A stretch of DNA of 64,000 nt from Marinilactibacillus piezotolerans (GCF_900169305.1 NZ_FWDP01000004.1:620001-684000), one strand, 5' to 3'; shown: positions 26,831-35,912, counted from the stretch's first letter. Notes: generated by a model from the letters alone, not told the origin. A program made the numbers and translations.

Positions 26831-27158
26831 TTTGTCCACCTCCAAAAAATGTATCCACAACAGATTTCGTTAACAACCATTCTTTTTGTTTTTCCAGGAA
26901 ATACCCTTTTCCTTTAGCCGTAATTTTGTAATACGTTCGTTTTCTTCCCTGCGTTTCTTTTCCAGGATATGATGTAATAAATCCTTTCTTCTTCAACCGC
27001 GTAAAAGCAGAATAAAGTGTTGTTTCTTTCATAACATATTGTTCATTTGTTCGTTCTCTGATTTGTCTGGAGATCTCGTATCCATACGAATCTCCATCAA
27101 TCAAAATAGATAAGATAAATGAATCGTTATATCCTCTGCTGACATCACTGCTGATCAT
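26814..27158 (-). CDS. PadR-family transcriptional regulator
   Basis: A 114-residue winged-helix regulator: NDSFILSILIDGDSYGYEIS at the start of the HTH, then TTLYSAFTRLKKKGFI as recognition region, and RKRTYYKITAKGKGYF for the wing. The short C terminus is typical of PadR subfamily 2. The open frame begins at 27194, but the ATG at 27158 follows GAGGTGAGGTGG and starts the conserved part. Operon with the membrane protein that follows; it presumably represses that operon. Confidence 0.87.
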   Translation of the reverse strand: MISSDVSRGYNDSFILSILIDGDSYGYEISRQIRERTNEQYVMKETTLYSAFTRLKKKGFITSYPGKETQGRKRTYYKITAKGKGYFLEKQKEWLLTKSVVDTFFGGGQNEYDS

Positions 27159-27244
27159 CCACCTCACCTCTTTATGTATACGGAATGGAGCCATAAATTA
27201 CTTCATCTGTCGTTGTAATCAGTATACCAGAGTACTTTCAGCAT

Positions 27245-27263
27245 TACTACATCAGATGCAGTA
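27245..27263. promoter_or_regulatory. Candidate PadR operator
   Basis: A 19-base imperfect palindrome, TACTACATCAGATGCAGTA, lies about 90 bases upstream of padR and just upstream of a possible -10 box (TATACT on the minus strand). The location suits autoregulation; the assignment is tentative. Confidence 0.35.
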
Positions 27264-27269
27264 AAATAA

Positions 27270-27314
27270 TAAAAATCAGACCTGAGACCTAGTTAGCTCA
27301 AATCTGATTTTTTG
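27270..27314 (-). terminator. Terminator of the TetR-ABC operon
   Basis: AAATCAGA/TCTGATTT with an inner TGAG/CTCA pairing. On the minus strand it directly follows the permease stop codon and ends in TTTTT. Confidence 0.8.
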
Positions 27315-27316
27315 TT

Positions 27317-28918
27317 TTAATCGTTGATTAAATCCCTGCGGTTAAACCCTATAAAACCACTTGCTGTCAACACTGCACTCATCATCATTAATAAAATTAA
27401 GCTAAGCGTTCCCTCTTCTCCCCTTAAAATTTCCGGAACATGATAGAACGGTGAAATACCTTTGACCCATTCAGCAAGGTCAAAAAGGTTAGAAAAGTAA
27501 AGAATCATGAAACAGAATCCTAATAATCCCCAAACTCCTGAGATTATTTGCGGAAACCAGCCATAAAGGAATACTGCTGCTCCAATCAATACCCAAAGTG
27601 CTGGAATATAAGCCATGCCGCCTAAGACGACATCCTTAAATGCAAGTCCTTCTGGCTGACTGGTCATCGCTGCTCCGCCGAAAGCGGCAGTTTGCAGCAA
27701 TTGCATGAAGACACTGACAAGGAAACTAAATGCAGTGTAACTTAAAAGAACTCGAGTTCTTGAGCGGTTTCCGACCAGCAGATGACTTATTCTCCCTTTC
27801 TTTTCTTCACTATAGGCTTTCATCATTACCTGAAGTGCGGGAATAGCCGCCGCTATCGACAGTACACCCAACAATATAGAAATAAACTGATTGACGATGC
27901 TCTGTGAAGGGTCATTTGCAATGATTTGTTCAATTACCGCATTTCCGGCAATCAAGGTTTCAACGTCTCCAATGACAGATCCATATGCAATACCTAATAA
28001 CACAAACGCCATAATCCAGATAATCAACGGCATTCTGAGGAGTCGGAATATAATACCAGGCAAAGATTTCAAAAATGATGAAGCTGCCCTTTTCCCGTTT
28101 CCAGCAGGAAATAACCCTCCTCCCATGTCTCTTTTGCTCTGCAGATAAAAAGCGGTTAATCCCAATACCATCATAATGGGTATAATCACTAAAACAGGCC
28201 ACCATTGATTCGTCACAAAAGGTTCCGTTCGGTATAGAAGTCCTAAAGGTGACAGCAGACTGAATAGTTCCAATCCTGTATCACCGATAATACGCAATCC
28301 ATAGGCAATGCCTAAAATAGAAAATGCTGTAACAGATGCACTCCTGCTGTTCGCTGAAAATTGTGCGACAAGCAAAGCCGTTATACCAAAGAAAAGACCA
28401 TTTAAACCATAAATAATCCCTGTGAGTATCGCTCCTTCTAGAGAAATACTGCTATCTCCAAATATCAGCAGTATCAGTATAGTAAAGACAGCAATCAATA
28501 TATTGCTGATCAAAAGCATACTCAAAGCAGCCGTAGAATGAGCCATTTTTCCTGTAGGCAGGGACCGGAATAATTCCAGCATCCCTTCTTCTTCTTCCTG
28601 CCTAGTGTTTCTTACTACTAGCAAAATAGAGTGAATACCAATTAAAGACAAGGTCATCACCGTCATTGTATGAGAATACATAGCACCAATTGTATAATTG
28701 TCCAGTCCGATCGCTTTCCCAAACAAAGCTTGCATTGCTGGATTGGACATCGCTGCTGACATTGCCTGCCGGTCCGCTGCGCCACTGTAAATACTGACAA
28801 AAGCGATGATTCCGACTAATACAAAAGACAAACAACCTAAGACCCATAAGCTGAATTTCAACCATTCTTTTTTTAGTGAGAAAAAAAGCAGCGATCCTGT
28901 TTGCTTAAACGCGCGCAT
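27317..28918 (-). CDS. ABC exporter permease (tetronasin-resistance type)
   Basis: A large 533-residue ABC-2-like permease with about twelve hydrophobic segments, in two halves joined near residue 280. It fits the TnrB3/YhcP-like permeases found with TetR regulators, with RNTRQEEEEGMLELFRSLP after the second segment as the marker. It follows the ATPase gene with one base between them and works with it to export a drug or peptide. The substrate is unknown. Last gene of the tetR operon. Confidence 0.85.
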   Translation of the reverse strand: MRAFKQTGSLLFFSLKKEWLKFSLWVLGCLSFVLVGIIAFVSIYSGAADRQAMSAAMSNPAMQALFGKAIGLDNYTIGAMYSHTMTVMTLSLIGIHSILLVVRNTRQEEEEGMLELFRSLPTGKMAHSTAALSMLLISNILIAVFTILILLIFGDSSISLEGAILTGIIYGLNGLFFGITALLVAQFSANSRSASVTAFSILGIAYGLRIIGDTGLELFSLLSPLGLLYRTEPFVTNQWWPVLVIIPIMMVLGLTAFYLQSKRDMGGGLFPAGNGKRAASSFLKSLPGIIFRLLRMPLIIWIMAFVLLGIAYGSVIGDVETLIAGNAVIEQIIANDPSQSIVNQFISILLGVLSIAAAIPALQVMMKAYSEEKKGRISHLLVGNRSRTRVLLSYTAFSFLVSVFMQLLQTAAFGGAAMTSQPEGLAFKDVVLGGMAYIPALWVLIGAAVFLYGWFPQIISGVWGLLGFCFMILYFSNLFDLAEWVKGISPFYHVPEILRGEEGTLSLILLMMMSAVLTASGFIGFNRRDLIND

Positions 28919-28919
28919 G

Positions 28920-29816
28920 TTAGTCTACCTCCTCATCCGTCTCATAATGACGCATAAAGAAATCTTCTAATTTTGGCGGTGCACTTTCAAATTTTGTAAC
29001 GTTGCAATTTTGCAGTTCGGACAGCAAGTCAGCTAAATGGTTTGTATCTAGCAGAAAAACCGTCTCAGACTTATCTTTGGAGTAATCATGAATCCAGTTT
29101 TTTTCTTTTAAATGGTCTAATGAACGTTCAGCTTTCACTCTGATCTGTGTTCTTGTAAGATGTTTTAATGCTTCAAGTTTTCCTGTTTCAACAATTTTGC
29201 CATTTCGAATGATAGCTACTGTGTCACATAATGCTTCTACTTCTGAAAGAATATGACTGGATAACAATACACTTGCGCCTCTTGCTTTCACTTTTCGTAC
29301 TTGATCTTGAAAAACTCGTTCCTGCAGCGGATCAAGGCCTGAGGTCGGCTCATCAAAAATATAAAGGTCAGCGTCTGCAGCGAAAGCAGCAATCAATGCA
29401 ACTTTTTGTCTGTTTCCTTTAGAATATGCTCGGCATTTCTTCGTCGGATCAAATTCAAAAGCTTTCATGAGAGCTTCTTTTTTATCTTGGTCAACAGCAG
29501 CACCACGCATACTTAGAAATAAGTCAATCACTTCTCCACCAGTCAGATTCGGCCAAAGATTCACATCCCCCGGGACATAAGCAATTCTTTTATGGATCTC
29601 TACTGCATCCTTCCAGGCATCTTGACCAAAAAGTTCAGCCGTACCAGAAGTGGGTTTCAGCATCCCCAGTAAAATGCGAACGGTCGTAGATTTGCCGGCT
29701 CCATTAGGTCCGATAAACCCCAACACTTCTCCTTTTCCCAAAGAAAATGAAACGCGATCCAACGCTTGATGTCTGCCAAATGATTTTGAGAGACTTTCGA
29801 TTTTAATCATTTTCAT
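28920..29816 (-). CDS. ABC exporter ATP-binding protein
   Basis: About 298 residues. Walker A GPNGAGKST, signature YSKGNRQKVALIAAF, Walker B LYIFDEPTSGLDPL, and the switch in SSHILSEVE. The open frame begins with an ATG overlapping the tetR stop codon (TAATG), but AAGGAG lies 9 bases before the ATG at 29816, which is the better start. It pairs with the 533-residue permease encoded next. The set tetR-ATPase-permease is common for exporters that answer toxic compounds. Confidence 0.92.
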   Translation of the reverse strand: MKMIKIESLSKSFGRHQALDRVSFSLGKGEVLGFIGPNGAGKSTTVRILLGMLKPTSGTAELFGQDAWKDAVEIHKRIAYVPGDVNLWPNLTGGEVIDLFLSMRGAAVDQDKKEALMKAFEFDPTKKCRAYSKGNRQKVALIAAFAADADLYIFDEPTSGLDPLQERVFQDQVRKVKARGASVLLSSHILSEVEALCDTVAIIRNGKIVETGKLEALKHLTRTQIRVKAERSLDHLKEKNWIHDYSKDKSETVFLLDTNHLADLLSELQNCNVTKFESAPPKLEDFFMRHYETDEEVD

Positions 29817-29839
29817 GTTGCTTTTCTCCTTTTGATCCA

Positions 29840-30487
29840 TTATTCTGCCGATTGTTTATAATAAATTTTTCTCAGTTGATCTTTTAGCTGTTCATATTCT
29901 TCGTATATGGATTCAATGGTCTTTTGATCAAATTGTTTGTCTTGAAGCTTTTTGACTTTCGCTTCTGCTTCTAGGCGAAACCCGTCAACTGTCCATCTGA
30001 CTAGATCCAGCACAGAATCTCTTGAAAGATCCTCTCTGAATTTAGTTAAATCAATGTTCTTCTTTAGTATATCAGCCCATGCAGCTTCTACTTCAGCTCT
30101 TTTTTTCAGTTCTGCTTCAGACAAAGGATACTTATCCAGCCCCATTAAGATTTCAGAAAGAAAACGCATAGAATAAGGATATCGCTGGTATATGGACTGT
30201 TTTAATTCATTCACTTCATCTAATCGTTTAAAGAAATCAGTCTGATCATAATCAATCTTAGAAAAATATACATCATAAGTTTGCTCAAAAGCGGTTTCTA
30301 TTAATGCATGAAACAGTTTTTCTTTATTTCCAAAATAATAAAAAAGTGTACCTTTCCCAATCCCAGCTTGCCTGGAAATAGTGTTAGTAGATGCTTCTTC
30401 ATAGCCTCTTTCTGAGAATTCCTTATAAGCGGCATTCAAAATCGTTTCTTTTTTTTCACTCGATAATTTCAAAAATGCTTCATTCAT
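29840..30487 (-). CDS. TetR-family repressor
   Basis: A 215-residue regulator: the N-terminal helix-turn-helix spans about residues 10-55 (KKETILNAAYKEFSERGYEE, then ISRQAGIGKGTLFYYFGNKE), and the C-terminal ligand-binding part is helical and variable. It is the first gene of the exporter operon. Two near-perfect TTGACC-type operators lie at its own promoter (30519-30571), so it almost certainly represses the whole operon until a ligand binds. AAGAAG precedes the ATG. Confidence 0.92.
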   Translation of the reverse strand: MNEAFLKLSSEKKETILNAAYKEFSERGYEEASTNTISRQAGIGKGTLFYYFGNKEKLFHALIETAFEQTYDVYFSKIDYDQTDFFKRLDEVNELKQSIYQRYPYSMRFLSEILMGLDKYPLSEAELKKRAEVEAAWADILKKNIDLTKFREDLSRDSVLDLVRWTVDGFRLEAEAKVKKLQDKQFDQKTIESIYEEYEQLKDQLRKIYYKQSAE

Positions 30488-30518
30488 ACTTTCACTTCTT
30501 TCAATTTCCTAAACAAAA

Positions 30519-30535
30519 TCGACCAACCCGGTCAA
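30519..30535. promoter_or_regulatory. TetR operator 2
   Basis: TCGACCAACCCGGTCAA, an interrupted palindrome (GACC-N6-GGTC type), spans the predicted transcription start of tetR. Its 14-base core is an exact inverted copy of operator 1. Confidence 0.8.
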
Positions 30536-30542
30536 CAACTGA

Positions 30543-30571
30543 AGTTTAGCACTTCTGACCGGGTTGGTCAA
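30543..30571 (-). promoter_or_regulatory. tetR promoter
   Basis: TTGACC, 17 bases, TAAACT on the minus strand. The -35 box is part of operator 1. Confidence 0.75.
30556..30571. promoter_or_regulatory. TetR operator 1
   Basis: TGACCGGGTTGGTCAA, the inverted partner of operator 2, covers the -35 region. Two repressor dimers bound here and at 30519-30535 would bracket the promoter. Confidence 0.8.
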
Positions 30572-30586
30572 CAGCTTTTATCCTAT

Positions 30587-31660
30587 TTATCTACTGACTC
30601 TTTCCATCAAATTAATGCCCACGCCCATGAACAGAACACTCATTAAAAGTAATATGCTGATTGGTTGAATCGATTCCAGGAAGCTTCGGTTTTGTAAAAT
30701 CGTCTCCATCATTCCATAGACAGCATGTTTGATCGGCATCAGTTCAGCGGCAAACTCCAAGAAAGCATTATTAACAACTTGCAGCGGCCAGAACGCACCA
30801 CCTAGCATAGCCATAGCTGTTGCCACAATTGGTATAATGACTTGCAGCATCGATACGGTTCTTGATAAAGCTGTCAACAAGATGCCTATCGAAACAATAC
30901 ATAAAATATATGAGAACGTAATGGCCAGTAAGGCCGGTGTGTTTCCAGTGAATTCTATAGATAATAATTGACTTAGTATAATAAACAGCGTTAGTACCTG
31001 AAGGAAACCTATCGTCACATAAAAAACCAGATGACCCAGGTAAAGTTGTGTTTTTGATATTGGTGAGAAAATCAGTCGATTCCAAGTTCCAGACTTTTTT
31101 TCTTCAAATAAATTCAGCATCAGAAATAAAATGGAATAAATCGAAAAGTAAAAGGTCATACCTAAAATAACGGACATACTTGTAATATTACCACTTAGTT
31201 CGGTTAAAGAATTCGTTTGAATCTTTACTACTTCGTTCGCTTCAAGATCTGAACCAGGAAAGTCAGCACGAACTTCTGCCAGCGTATTCTTCTCTCGATA
31301 GAATTGCTGCAAATACTGATCAACTATCGCCATAGTCTGACTCTCTCTGCCAACAAGAAACCGATAATTTTCGGTATCCAGATTCACCCCATATCCATAT
31401 CTGTCCATACGAATATCTTCTTGAATGTCTTCACGAGTCATTTGCTCAAAATGAAAGTTCTCATCCTCATTCAATGTGTTTACCAACGTATCTAACTGAT
31501 CACTGGACAAGGTTTCACTGAATGCTCTAACGGTTGTTTTCTGATTTCCTTGAGAACCGGCTACTACGGTCACCATCATTATTGTTAACCCCATGAACAG
31601 CAGAACAAGGAATGGTTTTTTGATTAATCTTTTCCATTGCAATGCATAAACAGTCAACAT
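30587..31660 (-). CDS. ABC-2 permease, LnrN-like
   Basis: A 357-residue ABC-2 permease: one N-terminal membrane segment, an outer domain of about 130 residues, then five segments, with RLIFSPISKTQLYLGHLVFY as the conserved loop. Gene order and subunit types match lnrJKLMN (yfiJKLMN), which exports linearmycin-type polyenes in Bacillus subtilis; this is the second permease. It starts in the stop codon of the preceding gene (TGATG). Substrate by analogy only. The hairpin formed by the TetR operators lies right behind it. Confidence 0.85.
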   Translation of the reverse strand: MLTVYALQWKRLIKKPFLVLLFMGLTIMMVTVVAGSQGNQKTTVRAFSETLSSDQLDTLVNTLNEDENFHFEQMTREDIQEDIRMDRYGYGVNLDTENYRFLVGRESQTMAIVDQYLQQFYREKNTLAEVRADFPGSDLEANEVVKIQTNSLTELSGNITSMSVILGMTFYFSIYSILFLMLNLFEEKKSGTWNRLIFSPISKTQLYLGHLVFYVTIGFLQVLTLFIILSQLLSIEFTGNTPALLAITFSYILCIVSIGILLTALSRTVSMLQVIIPIVATAMAMLGGAFWPLQVVNNAFLEFAAELMPIKHAVYGMMETILQNRSFLESIQPISILLLMSVLFMGVGINLMERVSR

Positions 31661-32934
31661 CAGTTTAACCTCCTTTTTGGAAACAGCAAGACTGCACTAA
31701 TCAGCATTACTAACGACATACCAATCATTCTAACGAGCAGGGGAGCTATTTCTGCGAGATCAAATCCCATCATAATTTGAAGATATGAGCTTAATGCTGC
31801 ACCGTTTGGTGTCCAGTTTCCAACTTCTTTAATTAGTTCAGAAAATGTTTCTACCGGAGTAAAACTCCCACCTAAAAAGGCCAGTACAGCAATAAATGAA
31901 CTGAAAAATCCTACTGTTGCATCACTCGAACTTCTTAAAGACAGCGACGTCAACAGGCTGGTCACACTGCCCACTACTAACGAATACAGGAAAGTGATCA
32001 GTAGTGTATTCATCCAGAAATCTAATCCTTTACCACTAAAAGTTCCAAAAAAGACAGTAGATAACACAAACAAAATCAGTAATTGAAGATACGTAATGAG
32101 TGTTCCGGAGACCATCTTACTGAACAGATAAGCCATTGGAGACTGATTACTCAACATGATCCTGGCAAAAACATGCTGCTCTTTTTCTTTGTATGCTCTA
32201 AGAGCTACTGATCCTGCTACACTCAAAGCGTAAAACACGCCCATTCCAATAGTATAATATTGAAAAGAATTGATCGGCTCTTCTGTCGAGAATCTCTGGA
32301 TTTCTCCATAATCTTGGTTATCAGCTGCAGCAATTTGGGCTTCGCCTTCCGTTGCGATAGCTACCGAAGCCTGCAAATTATATTCCTCAATAAAACTGCT
32401 CAAAATAGTGTCTAAAACGACTGCTCGAATTTGAGAAGGATCTTGGACAGTCACTTCTAATTCAGCCGTAGTTTCTTCCTCTAAAAACAGACTTTTCCAA
32501 ACGGAGTAACTAAAAGATTCAGGAATTTCAATAAAGCCTCCAATCTCATCATCTGTTGCAGCGGCTTCCGCCTCATTTATAGATTCGTATGGCTGGATAT
32601 TGATCATTTCTCTGATCTCCTCTGACTCGAACATCCTATTCAACTGTTCTGCAGGATCCATCGCTGCTGCTGCTGACAGCAAACCTTGGACGGTTTCTTC
32701 TGGCATTCCAGCTTCTCTTAAATCTGATTCAAATCTGTCTAAACTATCTTGTAAGTTTTGATGATTGATCACCCCAAATTCAGCTGTTTCCAATTCGACC
32801 TCCGTGTTATTCATCAGCCCGCCTAAAGCGAATCCTAATATAGAGAGAAGTAGAAGAGGGGTAAGCAGCAGTTCAATCAGTTCATTTTTACTTTTAGAGA
32901 GCGTCAATAAATCCTTTTTAATTAAACTGAACAT
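31660..32934 (-). CDS. ABC-2 permease, LnrM-like
   Basis: A 424-residue permease. After an N-terminal segment (LLLTPLLLLSILGFALGGL), a long acidic outer domain runs from about residue 45 to 220, followed by five membrane segments; YKEKEQHVFARIMLSNQSPM is the conserved cytoplasmic loop. It pairs with the LnrN-like permease and lies directly behind the ATPase gene. The large outer domain may contact the substrate. Confidence 0.85.
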   Translation of the reverse strand: MFSLIKKDLLTLSKSKNELIELLLTPLLLLSILGFALGGLMNNTEVELETAEFGVINHQNLQDSLDRFESDLREAGMPEETVQGLLSAAAAMDPAEQLNRMFESEEIREMINIQPYESINEAEAAATDDEIGGFIEIPESFSYSVWKSLFLEEETTAELEVTVQDPSQIRAVVLDTILSSFIEEYNLQASVAIATEGEAQIAAADNQDYGEIQRFSTEEPINSFQYYTIGMGVFYALSVAGSVALRAYKEKEQHVFARIMLSNQSPMAYLFSKMVSGTLITYLQLLILFVLSTVFFGTFSGKGLDFWMNTLLITFLYSLVVGSVTSLLTSLSLRSSSDATVGFFSSFIAVLAFLGGSFTPVETFSELIKEVGNWTPNGAALSSYLQIMMGFDLAEIAPLLVRMIGMSLVMLISAVLLFPKRRLN

Positions 32935-32948
32935 TTTGGAACTCCTCT

Positions 32949-33881
32949 CTAATCTCTTAATGTTCGACCTGTTAAATGCAGAAAAACATCTTCCAGTGTA
33001 GGTTTTTTGATCTGTATTCCTAAAATCGACATGCTGCTCTCTTCTGCATATTCGAATAACTGTACTAGTAACTGTTCACTATTCGTTACGATCAAAGTAT
33101 AGCTGCCTTCCGCTGCGATCACTTGATTGACACTAGGATGTTCTAAGAGCTTTTCTTTAAAAGCTTCACTAGTTTGTTTCACCTTTACTTCAATCGTCTC
33201 TTCATTCGATAATATACTGCGCAGTTCTTCATTTGTTCCAGAAGCTACGACCTGACCATGATCCATGATATAAACCCGGTCACACAGTTTTTCTACTTCT
33301 TCCATATAGTGACTGGTATATAAGACCGTCAACTGTTTCTCTTTATTTAATTTGCGGATCATTTCTAAAATATAATTTCTGGATTGCGGATCTATACCGA
33401 CAGTCGGTTCATCCATAATCAGTAGTTCAGGATCATGTAAAAGAGCCACTGCTAAATTTACGCGCCGTTTCATACCGCCAGAGTAATCTTTTACCGGGTC
33501 TTTTTGCCGATCTTTTAATCCAACTAAACCGAGTGTTTCTTGAATTTTTTCTTTTAAGATTTGCCCTCTTAGTCCGTGAATCTTGCCAAAGAACTGCAGA
33601 TTCTCTAAGGCAGAAAGTTCTTCATATAATGCAATCTCCTGTGGAACAACCCCCATCTTAGAACGAATATCTCGAGCATCTTCGAAAACATCTTTCCCAT
33701 AGAATTGTACACGTCCATTCGTTGGATGCAGTAAAGTAGATATCATAGAAATGGTTGTCGATTTCCCCGCTCCATTTGGTCCTAAGAGACCTACTGACTC
33801 TCCTTTTTCAATATATAAGTTGATATGATCCACTGCAGCCTTTTTCTTGAAAACTTTTTCCAAATTTTGCACTTCTAACAT
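32949..33881 (-). CDS. ABC ATPase, LnrL-like
   Basis: A 310-residue ATPase with GPNGAGKSTTI (Walker A, about residue 37), YSGGMKRRVNLAVAL signature, LLIMDEPTVGIDPQ (Walker B) and TSHYMEE. The C-terminal extension ends in IQIKKPTLEDVFLHLTGRTL, typical for drug exporters. AAAGGAG precedes the ATG. It stands first in the transporter half of the lnr-like cluster, separated from the regulator gene by 105 bases that hold a palindrome and a hairpin. Confidence 0.93.
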   Translation of the reverse strand: MLEVQNLEKVFKKKAAVDHINLYIEKGESVGLLGPNGAGKSTTISMISTLLHPTNGRVQFYGKDVFEDARDIRSKMGVVPQEIALYEELSALENLQFFGKIHGLRGQILKEKIQETLGLVGLKDRQKDPVKDYSGGMKRRVNLAVALLHDPELLIMDEPTVGIDPQSRNYILEMIRKLNKEKQLTVLYTSHYMEEVEKLCDRVYIMDHGQVVASGTNEELRSILSNEETIEVKVKQTSEAFKEKLLEHPSVNQVIAAEGSYTLIVTNSEQLLVQLFEYAEESSMSILGIQIKKPTLEDVFLHLTGRTLRD

Positions 33882-33925
33882 TTCAGTTCAACTCCTTTGC
33901 TCTTTTTTAACTAGTTTCATTGTAT

Positions 33926-33955
33926 ATAAAAAGAGACAGCACGGTCACTGTCTCT
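33926..33955 (-). terminator. Hairpin with T run between regulator and ABC genes
   Basis: AGAGACAG and CTGTCTCT pair and are followed on the minus strand by TTTTT. This would end or attenuate the kinase-regulator transcript before the ABC genes. The same stretch could also hold a promoter for the ABC genes. Confidence 0.65.
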
Positions 33956-33970
33956 AGTCATGAATTCCTA

Positions 33971-33982
33971 TGACTTAAGTCA
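33971..33982. promoter_or_regulatory. Candidate LnrK-type operator
   Basis: TGACTTAAGTCA is a perfect 12-bp palindrome upstream of the ABC ATPase gene. A further pair, AGTCAT and ATGACT (33956-33976), overlaps it. LuxR-type regulators bind such sites; the link is inferred. Confidence 0.45.
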
Positions 33983-33986
33983 CTAT

Positions 33987-34622
33987 TTACTGAATATCAT
34001 GATTTAATGCATAGATTGCTAATTGAGTACGGTCTCGTAATTCCAATTTGTGTAAAATACCAGAAATTTGATTTTTAATTGTACCAACTGATAAAAATAG
34101 TGTCGCTGAAATCTCCTGATTACTCAGCCCTTTTCCAATCAGGGCAATGAGATCAAGTTCTCGGTCTGTCAATCGTTCATCTACTTTCTGAGTGAATTTC
34201 TGTTGTTCAAGTAAAGTCGGCATAATCTTAGCCGCTACATGATCTTCTAATGCTAGACCGCCGCCTAATGCACTTTTGACAGATTTGATCAATTCTTCCG
34301 CATCTCCGTCTTTTAATAAATAGCCGTTTGCACGATTCTTTAATGCTTCCAGTGCATATTCCTCATCATTAAACGTTGTCAACATAAGAATCGTGCTGTC
34401 AGGAAGCAGTTCTCTGATTTTTTTACCTGCTTCCAGCCCATTCATGACAGGCATTCTGATATCCAGCAGAACTAGATCATAGCGGTTTTTTTTACAGCAC
34501 TCAACGGCTTCTTGTCCGTTTACTGCCTCTCCGGTGACTCGAAAGTCTGCTTCTGTTTCCAGCATCATTTTCAGTCCTTGTCTGACTAATGCCTGATCTT
34601 CAGCTATCAATATATCAATCAT
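33987..34622 (-). CDS. NarL/LuxR-family response regulator, LnrK-like
   Basis: A 211-residue regulator: receiver domain with the phosphorylated Asp in LVLLDIRMPVMNG (about residue 54), and a C-terminal LuxR helix-turn-helix (LTDRELDLIALIGKGLSNQE, about 147-200). It overlaps the kinase gene by 8 bases and is preceded by GAGGTG. It should activate the three ABC genes downstream when the kinase senses a membrane-active compound. Confidence 0.93.
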   Translation of the reverse strand: MIDILIAEDQALVRQGLKMMLETEADFRVTGEAVNGQEAVECCKKNRYDLVLLDIRMPVMNGLEAGKKIRELLPDSTILMLTTFNDEEYALEALKNRANGYLLKDGDAEELIKSVKSALGGGLALEDHVAAKIMPTLLEQQKFTQKVDERLTDRELDLIALIGKGLSNQEISATLFLSVGTIKNQISGILHKLELRDRTQLAIYALNHDIQ

Positions 34623-35727
34623 TCTGCTTCACCTCTAATGGAAATTGTCCTATCAAACTCAACTGCTCTGTAGTTTGATTAAAACTCAGCCTTCCTCCGA
34701 TCTTGTTCAGCCTTTCCCGCATACTGGTAAGACCGAAGCCTTCTTTTATCTGAATTTTTTCTTGGATTGGATGGCTGACTTTAAATCGAAAGTCACGTTC
34801 AGCAATAATTTCAAATTCTATTTCTGCGGTTCGGCTGTTTCCATGTCTCATCATATTAGTCAAAGCTTCTTGGATAGACCTATATAATGCAACAGATTGC
34901 TGATTAGTAAAAAACAGGTTCAGTACTCCAGGCTGCAATTTGATTGACAACCGAAGGTGACTTTCAGATTCCAGTTTTCTAATAAGCAATATAACAGCTT
35001 GAAGTCCTGAATATTCTTCTGTTTTAAGTGACTGGACGGCCTTACGCGTATCCTGCAGACTACTTTGAGCTAATGTTTTTAATTCTGTAAATTGCTGTTT
35101 GCTTTTGTCATCTTGTGCTTTCAACCGTGCCACTTCCATCTGCATCAATAAGGCAGTCAGTCGATGCCCAACCGAATCATGGATTTCTCTTGCAATCTGA
35201 TTTCTTTCTTCTTGCCTGATCAGTGTTTCATTGCTGACATTCTGCCGCTTACTGCTTCTTAGTTCTTCTGATACTGATATGTACTGTTCTTTCCACTTTT
35301 TTATCTGAAATGATTTCTCTTCTATACGATCTAACGCAACCAGCGAAATGACTACGAAGAGAAACAGAAAGACTATCTCGAGCAGATCAGCTTCAAAGAC
35401 AGCAGAAAAAGAAGTTGCCGCAAAACTTAAACTGATCATTCCGTACAACTGTCCTCTTTTAAATAAATCTGTTGCTTGTGATGCCAAAAGGATCAGTACC
35501 AGCCAAGCAAAAAGGTTTAAAGTATCTGAATAGAAGCTGATAGTCGTCAGTGTTACTAAAAAAATAATCCCAATCTGCTGCATCCGTGTATTTATGATTG
35601 GAAGAATAAAGTATATTGTAAAGAAGACAGCAGCTGAGAAGATCATTACTGCTGAAAAACCAGCTGTCATAGCAGCAAACAACCAACTTAACGCAATAAA
35701 AATAAACGTAGTCCAGAACCCTAACAT
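34615..35727 (-). CDS. DesK-type sensor histidine kinase, LnrJ-like
   Basis: About 370 residues. Five or six membrane segments fill the first 135 residues without any outer domain. A coiled segment leads to the HisKA_3 domain with the phosphorylated His in REIHDSVGHRLTALLMQM (about residue 190), and the ATPase domain has EALTNMMRHG and GFGLTSMRERL. Kinases of this type sense membrane state or lipophilic drugs. Of two adjacent ATGs the second (35727) has the better spacing to AGGAGGG. First gene of the lnr-like cluster. Confidence 0.92.
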   Translation of the reverse strand: MLGFWTTFIFIALSWLFAAMTAGFSAVMIFSAAVFFTIYFILPIINTRMQQIGIIFLVTLTTISFYSDTLNLFAWLVLILLASQATDLFKRGQLYGMISLSFAATSFSAVFEADLLEIVFLFLFVVISLVALDRIEEKSFQIKKWKEQYISVSEELRSSKRQNVSNETLIRQEERNQIAREIHDSVGHRLTALLMQMEVARLKAQDDKSKQQFTELKTLAQSSLQDTRKAVQSLKTEEYSGLQAVILLIRKLESESHLRLSIKLQPGVLNLFFTNQQSVALYRSIQEALTNMMRHGNSRTAEIEFEIIAERDFRFKVSHPIQEKIQIKEGFGLTSMRERLNKIGGRLSFNQTTEQLSLIGQFPLEVKQND

Positions 35728-35848
35728 CATCTCCCTCCTTCCAAATCTACTTGATGATCTAATTGATGATCTAAGTATAGCTCAAGACAAATCAGAACAG
35801 CAAGCGCCCTTCAAATAATCATAGAATTAAAGGTTTATGATCTATAAT

Positions 35849-35864
35849 ATGTAACCGCTAAAAT
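35849..35864. promoter_or_regulatory. cre-like site upstream of licT
   Basis: TGTAACCGCTAAAA at 35850-35863 fits the short cre consensus TGWAANCGNTNWCA with one mismatch and ends 6 bases before the -35 box. Confidence 0.55.
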
Positions 35865-35869
35865 AACTG

Positions 35870-35898
35870 TTGACACTATTTTTAATCTATGTTTCAAT
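35870..35898 (+). promoter_or_regulatory. Promoter of the licT-bglP operon
   Basis: TTGACA, 17 bases, TTCAAT. The first RAT begins about 8 bases after the expected start point, matching the layout of the second beta-glucoside operon at 46762. Confidence 0.65.
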
Positions 35899-35912
35899 GT
35901 TAAAGAACGTGA

